From Oscillospiraceae bacterium (GTDB lineage: Bacteria > Bacillota > Clostridia > Oscillospirales > Ruminococcaceae): a stretch of DNA of 64,000 nt. Below the pieces are notes generated by a model, which had not been told where the DNA came from, did not search any database, and saw nothing but the letters and a program-made list of their open reading frames with translations. Position 1 is the first letter of the stretch. Each line of letters starts with the position of its first letter. The position numbers and the translations under genes are program-made. This document shows positions 45,539 to 54,961 of the stretch, in pieces. Location of the stretch: the NCBI GenBank assembly GCA_022787085.1, contig JALFVE010000049.1, positions 1 to 64,000 on the forward strand, read 5' to 3'.

Positions 45539-46735
45539 ATGAATATTCTTGTAACAGGTGCAAAGGGAATGGTCGGAACTGCTCTTGTAAACAATCTGAA
45601 AAATATCAGAGATAACAAGAACAGAACCCGTCCCGGCATAAAGATAGAAGATATCTTTGAGTATGATATAGATTCTTCCAAAGAAGATCTTGACAGGTAC
45701 TGCCGCACTGCGGACTTTGTTTTTAATCTTGCTGGAGTAAACAGACCTAAAGACGCTTCCGAGTTTATGTCAGGTAATTTCGGCTTTGCTTCCGAATTGC
45801 TCGACACACTGAAAAAATATAATAATAAAGCGTCAATAATGCTTTCTTCTTCCGTACAGGCAACCCTTCAGGGAAGATTTGGTGACTCGGAATACGGACG
45901 TTCAAAGAAAGCAGGAGAGGAACTGTTCTTCTCTTATGCCAAAGAGACAGGCAGCAAGGTGGCTGTTTACCGTTTCCCGAATATCATGGGTCACTCAAGG
46001 CCAAGATATAATTCTGCGGTGTCAACCTTCTGCCACGCAGTTGCCAATGATGAAGAATTTACTGTTAACGACAGTTCTACTGAGCTTGAGCTTCTTTATA
46101 TTGACGATCTGGTTGAAGGGATGTTTGATCTTCTGGAGGGAAAGGAAAAGCATTGTGAATATATCGGAACAGAAGCGGTGGAAAAACCTGACGGAAAATA
46201 TTGCTTCGTCCCGATAACTCATAAGGTCACTCTCGGAGAGATCGTTGGACTGCTTGAAGAATTTAAAAAACAGCCCACAACGCTCCTTATGCCCAAAATG
46301 CCGGAGGGTTCATTTGCCAAAAAGCTTTACAGCCTTTATCTGACATATCTTCCCACCGAAAAATTCAAATACAGTATGAAGATGAACATAGATGACAGAG
46401 GCAGCTTCACCGAGCTTCTCCATACTGAGGACTGCGGACAGGTCAGCGTAAATATCAGCCGTCCAGGTATCACCAAGGGTCAGCACTGGCATAACAGCAA
46501 ATGGGAACTTTTCATTGTTGTTGCCGGACATGGTCTTATCCGGGAACGCAATATCAATACTGGGGAAACTGTTGAATTTGAAGTGAGCGGCGACAAGATC
46601 GAGGCTATTCATATGATACCCGGCTGGACACATAACATCATCAATCTGAGCCAAACCGAAAATCTTGTTACTGTTATGACCTGCAATGAGGTGTTTGACC
46701 CATCTAAACCCGATACTTTTTTTGAAATAGTATAA
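45539..46735 (+). CDS. fnlB: SDR reductase-cupin fusion (FnlB/CapF/WbjC)
   Basis: Bifunctional C3-epimerase/C4-reductase of the UDP-L-FucNAc pathway. Residues 1-240 form an SDR with ILVTGAKGMVGTALVN, FVFNLAGVNRP and EYGRSKKAGEELF (Tyr-x-x-x-Lys). About 270-395 is a cupin with GSFTELLHTEDCGQVSVNIS, HWHNSKWELFIVVAG (metal His/Glu) and IPGWTHNIINL. The two-domain layout and 398 residues match CapF. AAGGAGG site. It ends the polysaccharide locus before a bidirectional terminator. Confidence 0.93.
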   Translation: MNILVTGAKGMVGTALVNNLKNIRDNKNRTRPGIKIEDIFEYDIDSSKEDLDRYCRTADFVFNLAGVNRPKDASEFMSGNFGFASELLDTLKKYNNKASIMLSSSVQATLQGRFGDSEYGRSKKAGEELFFSYAKETGSKVAVYRFPNIMGHSRPRYNSAVSTFCHAVANDEEFTVNDSSTELELLYIDDLVEGMFDLLEGKEKHCEYIGTEAVEKPDGKYCFVPITHKVTLGEIVGLLEEFKKQPTTLLMPKMPEGSFAKKLYSLYLTYLPTEKFKYSMKMNIDDRGSFTELLHTEDCGQVSVNISRPGITKGQHWHNSKWELFIVVAGHGLIRERNINTGETVEFEVSGDKIEAIHMIPGWTHNIINLSQTENLVTVMTCNEVFDPSKPDTFFEIV

Positions 46736-46741
46736 ATGCAT

Positions 46742-46782
46742 AAAAGCTCTTCCCGTTTTCTTACAAACGGGGAGAGCTTTTT
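46742..46782. terminator. Bidirectional terminator between fnlB and glmS
   Basis: Stem 46745-46758 with 46765-46778 (14 positions, one G-T pair) is flanked by AAAA on the left and TTTTT on the right, so it works on both strands between two converging genes. Confidence 0.9.
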
Positions 46783-46789
46783 ATAATAA

Positions 46790-48628
46790 TTATTCAACTG
46801 TAACGCTCTTTGCAAGATTTCTGGGCTTGTCAGGGTCAAGACCCTTTGCAACGCTTACATAATACGACATAAGCTGCAAGGGTATCACTGCAAGGCTCGG
46901 AGCAAAATGCTCATCTGTCTGAGGAACATATACCGTAAAGTCTGCCGTATCCTCCAGACTGTAATGTCCGTAAGTGGTAAGACCCATCAGATATGCTCCT
47001 CTGCTCTTGACCTCCACCATGTTGCTGATAGTCTTTTCAAAAAGCTCCTTCTGCGTCAGGACTCCTACAACAAGAGTGCCTTCCTCGATAAGGGAAATCG
47101 TTCCGTGCTTCAGTTCTCCTGCGGCATATGCCTCCGAATGGATATAGCTTATTTCCTTGAGCTTCAGGCTTCCCTCCAGGCAGATCGCATAGTCAATGCC
47201 TCTGCCGATAAAGAAGATATCTTTTGCATTGGCGAACTTTGCAGCAAACCACTGTATTCTTTCCTTATTCTCAAGAAGCTTCTGCATTTTTTCGGGCAGG
47301 CTCATAAGCTCCGCAATGAGCGAGCTATATCTTTCCTCGTCGATCTCGCCTCTCACCATGGCAAGCTGTACCGCCAGCAGATAGGAAACTATAAGCTGTG
47401 TGCTGTATGCTTTGGTGGTCGCAACAGCGATCTCCGGGCCGGCAAGAGTATAGAAAACATTGTCCGCTTCTCTTGCAATGGAGCTGCCTACCACATTTAC
47501 AATAGCAAGAGTGTTAATGCCCTGTTCCTTTACAGCTCGCAGAGCCGCAAGAGTATCCGCCGTTTCGCCCGACTGGCTTATAAACACAACAAGGTCATTA
47601 TCCTTTAAAAGGTTGGTTCTGTATCTAAATTCCGACGCCAGCTCTACCCTGACGGGAATATGTGCAAGATCCTCTATAACATACTGCGCAGCCATTCCCA
47701 CATGATAGGAGGATCCGCAGGCAACGATTATTATCTGTCCGATACCTTTCATATCTTCATCGGTAAGTCCTACAGAGGAAAGGTCTATTCTGCCGTCCTT
47801 TACCGCAGAAGCAAGGGTGTCTGCCACTGCCTTGGGCTGCTCGTGTATCTCCTTGAGCATAAAATGAGCAAAGCCGCCCTTTTCCGCTGCCTCGGCATCC
47901 CATATTATCTCAACATACTTTTTCTCGATAATATCTCCGTCAATGTTATAAAACTCCACGCCCTCAGGGCTCAGCCTTGCCATTTCAAGATTGCCGATAT
48001 AGTAAACATTCCTTGTATGCTTTAAGATAGCGGGAACATCGGAAGCAAGATATGACTCTCCGTTTTCTGTGCCTATTATCATAGGGCTGTCCTTGCGGGC
48101 TGCATATATCTCACCGGGGTAGTCCTTGAACATAACCGCAAGAGCATAGGAGCCTCGTACTCTTACCATTGCCTTGGCAATAGCGTCCACAGGACCTGCG
48201 TTATATTTCTTGTAATAATAATCAATAAGCTTTACAATAGCTTCCGTATCGGTCTGAGAATAAAATGAATAGTTCTTTTTCCTGAGCTTCTCTTTTATCT
48301 CCTGATAATTCTCGATAATTCCGTTGTGAACTGCCACAACACTCATATCGTCGCTTACATGGGGGTGTGCGTTTTCCTCGGAAGGCTCGCCATGAGTCGC
48401 CCATCTTGTGTGACCGATACCGCAGCAGCCCTTTACAGCAAGTCCGTTGTCTGTTTTTTCTTCCAAGGCTCTCAGTCTGCCCTTTGCCTTTACGACCTCT
48501 GTCTTTCCATTTTCGTCTGAAACGGCCATACCCGCTGAATCATAGCCTCTGTATTCAAGCTTTGCAAGCCCGTCCAGAAGTATAGGCGCTGCCTGTCTTT
48601 TTCCTGTAAATCCCACTATTCCGCACAT
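46790..48628 (-). CDS. glmS: Glutamine-fructose-6-phosphate aminotransferase
   Basis: Makes glucosamine-6-phosphate, the entry to UDP-GlcNAc for peptidoglycan and for the FucNAc pathway next door. 612 residues: catalytic Cys2 in MCGIVGFTGKR, the glutaminase pocket GIGHTRWATHGEPSEENAHP, and two SIS domains with VACGSSYHVGMAAQYVIED and FISQSGETADTLAALRAVKE; the C terminus PRNLAKSVTVE is the family ending. ATG with AGGAGG. The 5' leader is only about 40 nt, too short for a glmS ribozyme. Confidence 0.97.
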   Translation of the reverse strand: MCGIVGFTGKRQAAPILLDGLAKLEYRGYDSAGMAVSDENGKTEVVKAKGRLRALEEKTDNGLAVKGCCGIGHTRWATHGEPSEENAHPHVSDDMSVVAVHNGIIENYQEIKEKLRKKNYSFYSQTDTEAIVKLIDYYYKKYNAGPVDAIAKAMVRVRGSYALAVMFKDYPGEIYAARKDSPMIIGTENGESYLASDVPAILKHTRNVYYIGNLEMARLSPEGVEFYNIDGDIIEKKYVEIIWDAEAAEKGGFAHFMLKEIHEQPKAVADTLASAVKDGRIDLSSVGLTDEDMKGIGQIIIVACGSSYHVGMAAQYVIEDLAHIPVRVELASEFRYRTNLLKDNDLVVFISQSGETADTLAALRAVKEQGINTLAIVNVVGSSIAREADNVFYTLAGPEIAVATTKAYSTQLIVSYLLAVQLAMVRGEIDEERYSSLIAELMSLPEKMQKLLENKERIQWFAAKFANAKDIFFIGRGIDYAICLEGSLKLKEISYIHSEAYAAGELKHGTISLIEEGTLVVGVLTQKELFEKTISNMVEVKSRGAYLMGLTTYGHYSLEDTADFTVYVPQTDEHFAPSLAVIPLQLMSYYVSVAKGLDPDKPRNLAKSVTVE

Positions 48629-48671
48629 ATGTTATCCTCCTTTGAACCAATCCGATAAAAAGATATATTTT

Positions 48672-48700
48672 ATTATAGCACAATTTTCAAAAGAAATCAA
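48672..48700 (-). promoter_or_regulatory. glmS promoter
   Basis: Minus strand: TTGATT (48695-48700), 17 bases, TATAAT (48672-48677). The start of transcription lies about 35-40 bases before the glmS ATG. Confidence 0.75.
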
Positions 48701-48888
48701 CATAATTAGCCCAATTTCAAATTAATTTTATAGTATGAAAAAAAGAGAATGTCCATACATCCTAAAAAATATCTGATTTGAAGAAACGAAGAATAACCTT
48801 GCATTAAATTCCGGCTTCCGTCATATGAATTACCAAGAGCAATTGTACCCGAAAGCAAATCAGGGACAAGAGTTATGATGGGAAAGGA

Positions 48889-49626
48889 ATGGTTTTCAGG
48901 ATGGGATTTGAATTTTCAAAATACAGAACAGCAGTTTTTTCTGCGCTGGCAGTGCTTGCCTCTGCGGCGATGATAAATTATGCTGTCGGGAAGATCGACA
49001 ATGCTGTTTATGTTAACACAGGTGATGCCGAGATCGGCAGCAGGATAATCGTGCTGGACTGCGGACACGGCGGCATGGACGGAGGCTGCTCCACAGCTGA
49101 GGGGGTAACGGAGAAGGGGATAAACCTGAATATCATGCTGACAGTGCGGGATATGTGCAGATTGTTCGGATATGACACAGCCGTTACCCGAGACAGGGAC
49201 ATTTCTATCCATGACAGCGGAGTAACGGGAATCCGAAATCAGAAGGTCTCCGATATGGAAAACAGGCTTGAGCTGTTCAATAGATTTCCCGATTCGGTAT
49301 GTCTGTCAATTCATCAGAATACATACACCGACCCGAAATTCAGCGGCGCTCAGATGTTTTATTCCTCCACAAATCCTGACAGCGAGCGGTTTGCGTCAAT
49401 ACTTCAGAACAAATTCGTTCAGAATCTCCAGCCCGACAATATGAGGGAGACAAAGCTTTGCGGAAAAGAGCTTTATCTGTGCTATTTCTGCAATAATCCC
49501 GCTGTAATGGCGGAGTGCGGCTTTTTATCGAATCCCGAGGAGGCGGCAAAGCTGACAAACGAAGCATATCAGCAGCAGGTGGCGTTTACTTTATTTTCAG
49601 GACTTAATGAGTTCATCTGCGGATAA
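48889..49626 (+). CDS. N-acetylmuramoyl-L-alanine amidase (CwlD-like)
   Basis: Zinc-dependent cell-wall amidase cutting between MurNAc and L-Ala. An N-terminal membrane anchor (about 12-30) is followed by the Amidase_3 domain: IIVLDCGHGGMDGGCS (first Zn His), EKGINLNIML (Zn Glu), LSIHQNTYTD (second Zn His) and AECGFLSNPEEA (catalytic Glu). 245 residues, close to CwlD (about 237), the amidase needed for muramic-lactam spore cortex. Whether this organism sporulates cannot be told here. ATG 48901 is an alternative start with better ribosome-site spacing (AAAGGA). The 260 bases upstream show no clear plus-strand promoter. Confidence 0.9.
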   Translation: MVFRMGFEFSKYRTAVFSALAVLASAAMINYAVGKIDNAVYVNTGDAEIGSRIIVLDCGHGGMDGGCSTAEGVTEKGINLNIMLTVRDMCRLFGYDTAVTRDRDISIHDSGVTGIRNQKVSDMENRLELFNRFPDSVCLSIHQNTYTDPKFSGAQMFYSSTNPDSERFASILQNKFVQNLQPDNMRETKLCGKELYLCYFCNNPAVMAECGFLSNPEEAAKLTNEAYQQQVAFTLFSGLNEFICG

Positions 49627-49631
49627 AAATT

Positions 49632-49666
49632 GTGTCCCCCCGCCAAATGCGGGAGGACACTTTTTT
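49632..49666. terminator. Bidirectional terminator between amidase and purL
   Basis: GTGTCCCCCCGC (49632-49643) with GCGGGAGGACAC (49649-49660), 11 of 12 paired, with T6 to the right and A5 to the left. Confidence 0.9.
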
Positions 49667-49679
49667 GTATTTGCTTGGA

Positions 49680-52600
49680 TTATTTAAAGTAAGCAACTCC
49701 GCTTTCAAAGATCTTCTGATCCTTGTTTCCGGGAACGTTCTTGCATATATCGGTGCCGATACGCTCGCTGTGACCCATCTTTCCGAGAACACGTCCGTCG
49801 GGGGAGGTAATGCCCTCGATAGCGTCAAAGGAGGAGTTGGGATTGAAGCGGATATCCATTGAGGGTGCGCCCTCAAGATCAACATACTGAGTAGCGATCT
49901 GACCGTTGTCTGCCAGCTGCTTGATAAGCTCGGGGGAGGCAATGAAGCGTCCTTCGCCGTGGGAAATTGCGATCTTGTGAATATCACCCACCTCGCAGCC
50001 TGCAAGCCATGGGGACTTGTTGGAAGCAATTCTGGTGGAAACCATCATTGACTGGTGGCGGGCAATGGTGTTAAATGTAAGCGTAGGCGAATCATCTGTC
50101 ATATCAACGATCTTTCCGAAGGGAACAAGACCCAGCTTGATAAGCGCCTGGAAACCGTTGCATATACCCAGCATCAGACCGTCACGGTTATCCAGAAGGT
50201 CTGTAACAGCCTCCTTGATGGAAGGATTGCGGAAGAATGCGGTAATGAACTTGCCCGAGCCGTCAGGCTCGTCGCCGCCCGAGAAGCCGCCCGGGATCAT
50301 AATGATCTGAGACTTCTTGATAGCCTTCTGAACATATTTAACGCTGTCCTCAAGGGCAGAGGCAGACAGATTCTTGATAACAACGATTTCGGGAACAGCC
50401 CCGGCTCTTTCAAATACACGAGCGGTATCGTATTCGCAGTTTGTGCCGGGGAAAACAGGGATAAGAACTCTTGGCTTTGCGAATGAGGAAGCGTGCTGAA
50501 CGGTATCGTGAGCAGTGTAGGTGTAGATCTTGGCAGGCTTGCTTTCGGTCTTGATATTGCAGGGGAATACAGGCTCAAGCTTGTCCTCCCAAGCCTTCTG
50601 GAGATCAGCCATGTCAATAACATAATCACGGCAGTCGATGGTATAGGAATCGGTTGTTGTACCGATGACCTTTTCGGCAGTAAAGGGATCGCCGTCAAGC
50701 TCGATAACAAAGGAACCATATCTTGAATAGAACATAACGCTTTCGTCAAGCTTCTTATCGAATTTAAAGCCGACCCTGTTTCCGAGAGACATCTTTGCAA
50801 CAGCCTCTGCAATTCCGCCGTATCCGACAGACCAAACGGAAAGAGCTTTTCCTTCGCTGATAAGAGCCTCAACACGCTCGAATACGCTTCTTACGCTGTC
50901 CCACTTGGGAAGACCGTTTTCGTCATAATCGGGAGTGATGTAAATGACCTTGTTTCCTGCCTTTTTAAACTCGGGGGAGATTATCTTCTCGCTGCTTGCA
51001 GTGGAAACGGCAAAGGAAACGAGAGTTGCGGGAACGTCAATATTCTCGAATGTGCCCGACATGGAATCCTTTCCGCCGATAGCGCCGCAGCCAAGCTCGA
51101 TCTGAGCCTTGTATGCGCCGAGGAGAGCCGCAAAGGGCTTGCCCCATCTTGTGGGATTATTCTGAGTTCTCTCGAAATATTCCTGGAAGGTGAGCCAGCA
51201 GTTCTTATAGCTGCCGCCTGCCGCAATGACCTTGGAAATGGACTCGATAACAGCAGCAATTGCGCCGTGATAAGGGCTCTTGTCGCTGACATAGGGATTA
51301 TAGCCCCAACCCATAAGAGAACAGGTGGTAGTCTGACCCTTGAGAACGGGGATCTTCGCTGCCATAGCCTGAGTGGGAGTGAGCTGATATTTTCCGCCGT
51401 AGGGCATAAGAACGGTGCCTGCGCCGATGGTAGAGTCAAAGCGCTCCACAAGACCCTTCTGAGAGCAAACGTTAAGGTTTGTCATAAGAGTGTACCAGCT
51501 GTCGGGACAGTCGGTATAGGACTTGGGCTGGAGGGTAATGGGCAGGGGAACCTGAACATTGGTGTGCTTTTCAGCGCCGTTTGAATTGAGGAATTCTCTG
51601 GAAAGATCCACAATTACCTTGCCGTTCCACTTCATCTTGAGGCGAGGCTCAGCCATAACGTCGGCAACCTTTGTAGCCTCAAGATTTTCCTTGGCAGCGG
51701 CAGCCATGAATTTCTTCATGTCGGATTTTCTTACAACAACAGCCATTCTTTCCTGGCTCTCGGAGATAGCAAGTTCTGTGCCGTCAAGACCGTCATATTT
51801 CTTGGGAACAGCATTAAGATCAATGATAAGACCGTCTGTAAGCTCGCCTATGGCAACGGAAACACCGCCTGCGCCGAAATCGTTGCAGCGCTTTATCATA
51901 TGAGTGACCTCGGGGTCACGGAAAAGCCTCTGGAGCTTTCTTTCCTCGGGAGGATTACCCTTCTGTACCTCAGCGCCGCAGCTCTCGAGGGACTGCTCGG
52001 TGTGGGACTTGGATGAGCCTGTTGCGCCGCCACAGCCGTCACGGCCTGTGCGTCCGCCGAGAAGAATGATAACATCTCCGGGCTCGGGAACCTCTCTGAT
52101 AACATTTTCCATTGGAGCAGCGCCCACAACAGCGCCGATTTCCAGTCTCTTTGCCACATAGCCGGGGTGATAAACCTCGGCAACATGACCTGTTGCGAGA
52201 CCTATCTGATTTCCGTAGGAGCTGTAGCCGTTAGCAGCACCGACGGTGATCTTTCTCTGAGGAAGCTTTCCGTGGATGGTGTCCTCAACGGGAACAAGAG
52301 GATTTGACGCACCTGTAACACGCATTGCCTGATAAACGTAGGAACGTCCCGACAGGGGGTCACGGATAGCGCCGCCGAGACAGGTAGCCGCACCGCCGAA
52401 GGGCTCGATCTCGGTGGGATGGTTATGAGTCTCGTTCTTGAACATAAGGAGCCAGTCCTGAAGCTCGCCGTCAACATCTACTTTGATCTTAACGGAGCAG
52501 GCGTTTATCTCCTCGGATTCGTCGAGATCCTTGAGTATACCGTCATTTTTGAGCTTTCTTGCGGCAATTGTGGCAATATCCATAAGAGTGATGGGCTTGT

Positions 52601-53387
52601 TTTCCCTGCCCAGCTCTTTTCTTGCATTGATGTATTCATTGTAAGTCTTTCTGATGTAATCAGCGTCGATATTCGCATTGTCGATAATAGTCGAGAATGT
52701 GGTATGACGGCAGTGGTCTGACCAGTAGGTGTCTATCATGCGGATCTCGGTGATAGTGGGATCACGCTTTTCGGTATCTCTGAAATAATCACGGCAGAAC
52801 TTGAGATCGTCAAAATCCATAGCCAGACTGTATCTTGTCACAAAATCGGCAAGACCAAGATCGTCCATGGTGATAAAGCCTGTGAGTGTCTCAACAGACT
52901 CGGGTATATCGTATTTTACAGCAAGAGTATCAACCTCTGCAAGGGAAGCCTCACGGCTCTCAACGGGGTTGATGATGTATTTCTTCAGAGCTTCAAATTC
53001 GCTGTCGGAAATAACACCCTTTGTGATGTAAACACGGGCATTGCGGACCTTGCAGCGATCGCCCTGAGTGAGGATCTGGATGCACTGCTCGCAGGAATCG
53101 GCTCTCTGATCGAACTGTCCGGGGAGATATTCCACAGCAAAAACTCTTTCGTCTGCCTCAAGCTCGGGAAGCTGACGATAGGTAACGTCAACGGCAGGCT
53201 CGGAGAAAACGTTTCCTGCGGCAAGCTCAAAGTTTTCCTCGGAAATATTCTCGGCGTCATAGCGATTGAGAACACGGAGCGAGCGGAGGGAATCCAGTCT
53301 GAGGGCTGTTTTCACATCCGAAAGAAGCGTTTTTGCCGACGAGGCAAATTCAGGTTTCTTTTCAACATAAATTCGGTAAACTGGCAT
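49680..53387 (-). CDS. purL: Phosphoribosylformylglycinamidine synthase, long single-chain form
   Basis: Fourth step of purine synthesis: converts FGAR, glutamine and ATP to FGAM. 1235 residues contain all parts in one chain: an N-terminal PurS-like region, two AIRS-fold synthetase halves (TYWSDHCRHTTF, KNETHNHPTEIEPFGGAAT, GAGGVSVAIGELTDG), and a C-terminal glutaminase (FPGTNCEYDTARVFERAG, catalytic Cys in LGICNGFQALI, closing HSERI). Many Firmicutes use separate PurS/PurQ/PurL; this long type is common in Clostridia. It follows mtaB by 17 bp on the same strand and is probably co-transcribed from the mtaB promoter. No PurR box or purine riboswitch is seen. Confidence 0.97.
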   Translation of the reverse strand: MPVYRIYVEKKPEFASSAKTLLSDVKTALRLDSLRSLRVLNRYDAENISEENFELAAGNVFSEPAVDVTYRQLPELEADERVFAVEYLPGQFDQRADSCEQCIQILTQGDRCKVRNARVYITKGVISDSEFEALKKYIINPVESREASLAEVDTLAVKYDIPESVETLTGFITMDDLGLADFVTRYSLAMDFDDLKFCRDYFRDTEKRDPTITEIRMIDTYWSDHCRHTTFSTIIDNANIDADYIRKTYNEYINARKELGRENKPITLMDIATIAARKLKNDGILKDLDESEEINACSVKIKVDVDGELQDWLLMFKNETHNHPTEIEPFGGAATCLGGAIRDPLSGRSYVYQAMRVTGASNPLVPVEDTIHGKLPQRKITVGAANGYSSYGNQIGLATGHVAEVYHPGYVAKRLEIGAVVGAAPMENVIREVPEPGDVIILLGGRTGRDGCGGATGSSKSHTEQSLESCGAEVQKGNPPEERKLQRLFRDPEVTHMIKRCNDFGAGGVSVAIGELTDGLIIDLNAVPKKYDGLDGTELAISESQERMAVVVRKSDMKKFMAAAAKENLEATKVADVMAEPRLKMKWNGKVIVDLSREFLNSNGAEKHTNVQVPLPITLQPKSYTDCPDSWYTLMTNLNVCSQKGLVERFDSTIGAGTVLMPYGGKYQLTPTQAMAAKIPVLKGQTTTCSLMGWGYNPYVSDKSPYHGAIAAVIESISKVIAAGGSYKNCWLTFQEYFERTQNNPTRWGKPFAALLGAYKAQIELGCGAIGGKDSMSGTFENIDVPATLVSFAVSTASSEKIISPEFKKAGNKVIYITPDYDENGLPKWDSVRSVFERVEALISEGKALSVWSVGYGGIAEAVAKMSLGNRVGFKFDKKLDESVMFYSRYGSFVIELDGDPFTAEKVIGTTTDSYTIDCRDYVIDMADLQKAWEDKLEPVFPCNIKTESKPAKIYTYTAHDTVQHASSFAKPRVLIPVFPGTNCEYDTARVFERAGAVPEIVVIKNLSASALEDSVKYVQKAIKKSQIIMIPGGFSGGDEPDGSGKFITAFFRNPSIKEAVTDLLDNRDGLMLGICNGFQALIKLGLVPFGKIVDMTDDSPTLTFNTIARHQSMMVSTRIASNKSPWLAGCEVGDIHKIAISHGEGRFIASPELIKQLADNGQIATQYVDLEGAPSMDIRFNPNSSFDAIEGITSPDGRVLGKMGHSERIGTDICKNVPGNKDQKIFESGVAYFK

Positions 53388-53404
53388 AAGTAAAATACTC
53401 CCCT

Positions 53405-54736
53405 TTATTGTATGTTGGTGATGTGACCGCCGTCTCGCCGAATAATTTCACCGAAACAGCAATCATCTCCTATCTTATCTATTTTAACATAAAAAATCAT
53501 TTTACGCAAACTTTTTTCTGAACTTTTTGTTAAAATTTTTACATGGACGTAATTCGGCGTATATCCGTGATGGATACCGTCGGATCTTTCCCGTTCAAAA
53601 AGAACGGGAAAATCTTTTCCCACAAGGGATTTCATAAATTCTCGCCTTGAATTTGCACCGACAGCGGCAAGCTCTGCGGCACGCCGCTTTTTTATATCGG
53701 CGGGAACCTGTCCCTCCATCAGATCGGCTTTGGTTCCTTTTCTTCGGGAATATGGAAACACATGGATATCGGAAAAGCCGATTTTTTTCACAAATTCCAA
53801 GGATTCCCTGTGATTTTCCTCCGTCTCTTCGGGAAAGCCTGCCATAACGTCCGCAGTTATCCCGCAGTCGGGAAATTTTTCTCTTATCCTGCAAACAAGA
53901 GCTTCATATTCTTCGGGAGTGTAGCGCCTGTTCATTGCCCTGAGAGTTTTTCCGCAGCCGCTCTGGAGAGACAGATGAAAGGACGGGCAGAATTTCGGCA
54001 GAGCAGCAAGCCTGTCAAGGATATTATCCGTAAGCTTTTCGGGCTCAAGAGAGCCGAGCCTTATCCTCTCAATGCCTTCCACCGAGCTGACAGCCTCCGC
54101 CGCATCAGCAAGATCGGTGCCAAGCTCAGCTCCGTAAAACGCAAGATTTATCCCCACAAGAACTATCTCTTTATAACCGTTTTCCGCAAGCCCTTTGGCT
54201 TCGCTGACAATATCCTCAAGAGTTTTTGAGCGTATCCTTCCCCTTGAATATGGGATAATGCAGTAGGTGCAGAAGGCGTTGCAGCCGTCCTGTATCTTCA
54301 TAAATGCTCTTGTGTGCCCCTCCACATGATCGGCGGACATTTTTTCAAATCCGTCATGGGATGAGTAGGGCGATACCGAGCAGATACGTTCTCTGTTGTC
54401 AAGGTATTCCTTAACAAGTCTCACGATATCGCCTCTGTTTTTCGTTCCCGTAACAATATCTGCGCAGCCCTCTGCGGCAGCCTCCTCGGGAAATGCCTGA
54501 GGATAACACCCCGTCAGGACAATAACCGCCTCGGGATGGCCTCTTCTCAGTCCCCTTAGAGTCTGACGGAGCTTGCTGTCGCTTTCGGAGGTGACGGTGC
54601 AGGAATTTATCACGAATATATCCGCAAGCTTTTTTTCTAAAGTGGGCGTGAAGCCTTCCGCTTCAAATGCCGCAGTCATGCAGGCAGTCTCGTAGGTATT
54701 GACCTTGCAGCCGAAGGTTATAAAGTGAATATACAT
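53405..54736 (-). CDS. mtaB: tRNA t6A37 methylthiotransferase
   Basis: Radical-SAM methylthiotransferase that converts t6A37 to ms2t6A37 in tRNA. 443 residues: the UPF0004 domain with Cys in ITFGCKVNTYE, VINSCTVTS and LTGCYPQ (auxiliary 4Fe-4S cluster), the radical-SAM CNAFCTYCIIPYSRGRIRS, and VMAGFPEETEEN. The GC-KVN opening separates MtaB from MiaB/RimO (GCPKN). A reduced C-terminal TRAM-like domain follows. Own promoter upstream. Confidence 0.95.
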   Translation of the reverse strand: MYIHFITFGCKVNTYETACMTAAFEAEGFTPTLEKKLADIFVINSCTVTSESDSKLRQTLRGLRRGHPEAVIVLTGCYPQAFPEEAAAEGCADIVTGTKNRGDIVRLVKEYLDNRERICSVSPYSSHDGFEKMSADHVEGHTRAFMKIQDGCNAFCTYCIIPYSRGRIRSKTLEDIVSEAKGLAENGYKEIVLVGINLAFYGAELGTDLADAAEAVSSVEGIERIRLGSLEPEKLTDNILDRLAALPKFCPSFHLSLQSGCGKTLRAMNRRYTPEEYEALVCRIREKFPDCGITADVMAGFPEETEENHRESLEFVKKIGFSDIHVFPYSRRKGTKADLMEGQVPADIKKRRAAELAAVGANSRREFMKSLVGKDFPVLFERERSDGIHHGYTPNYVHVKILTKSSEKSLRKMIFYVKIDKIGDDCCFGEIIRRDGGHITNIQ

Positions 54737-54804
54737 AAAACTCTCCTTGAAATATTGTGCATAATGTACACTGTAAACCTTTTAGGTTTTTTTATCTATA
54801 TGCT

Positions 54805-54833
54805 ATTATACAATATTATAAAAAAAATTGCAA
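54805..54833 (-). promoter_or_regulatory. mtaB-purL promoter
   Basis: Minus strand: TTGCAA (54828-54833), 17 bases, TATAAT (54805-54810). Divergent from the promoter of the HPr-like gene only a few bases away. Confidence 0.75.
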
Positions 54834-54840
54834 ATCCCTC

Positions 54841-54869
54841 TTGACTTAATCGGAAAAAACTGTTATTCT
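54841..54869 (+). promoter_or_regulatory. Promoter for the HPr-like gene
   Basis: TTGACT (54841-54846), 17 bases, TATTCT (54864-54869). It lies back to back with the mtaB promoter. Confidence 0.65.
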
Positions 54870-54961
54870 TAAAACTAAGGAAGCCGCATACAGAAAAAAT
54901 AGGGCAGCTTTCTCAGGGACATTACCCAAATTTTTGAACACCATGAAAGGATGGGTCGTTT

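Noticed and set aside
19494..46735. Gram-negative O-antigen locus
   Set aside because: Wzm/Wzt and rml genes also occur in Gram-positive wall polysaccharides. The promoters, ribosome sites and neighbours are Clostridia-like, and no lipid A or heptose genes are present.
48629..48700. glmS ribozyme upstream of glmS
   Set aside because: The promoter leaves a leader of about 40 nt, and none of the conserved ribozyme core is visible.
49680..54736. Many long plus-strand open frames antisense to purL and mtaB
   Set aside because: They lack ribosome sites and recognisable protein motifs, while the minus-strand frames are unmistakable PurL and MtaB. They are by-products of G+C-rich codons.
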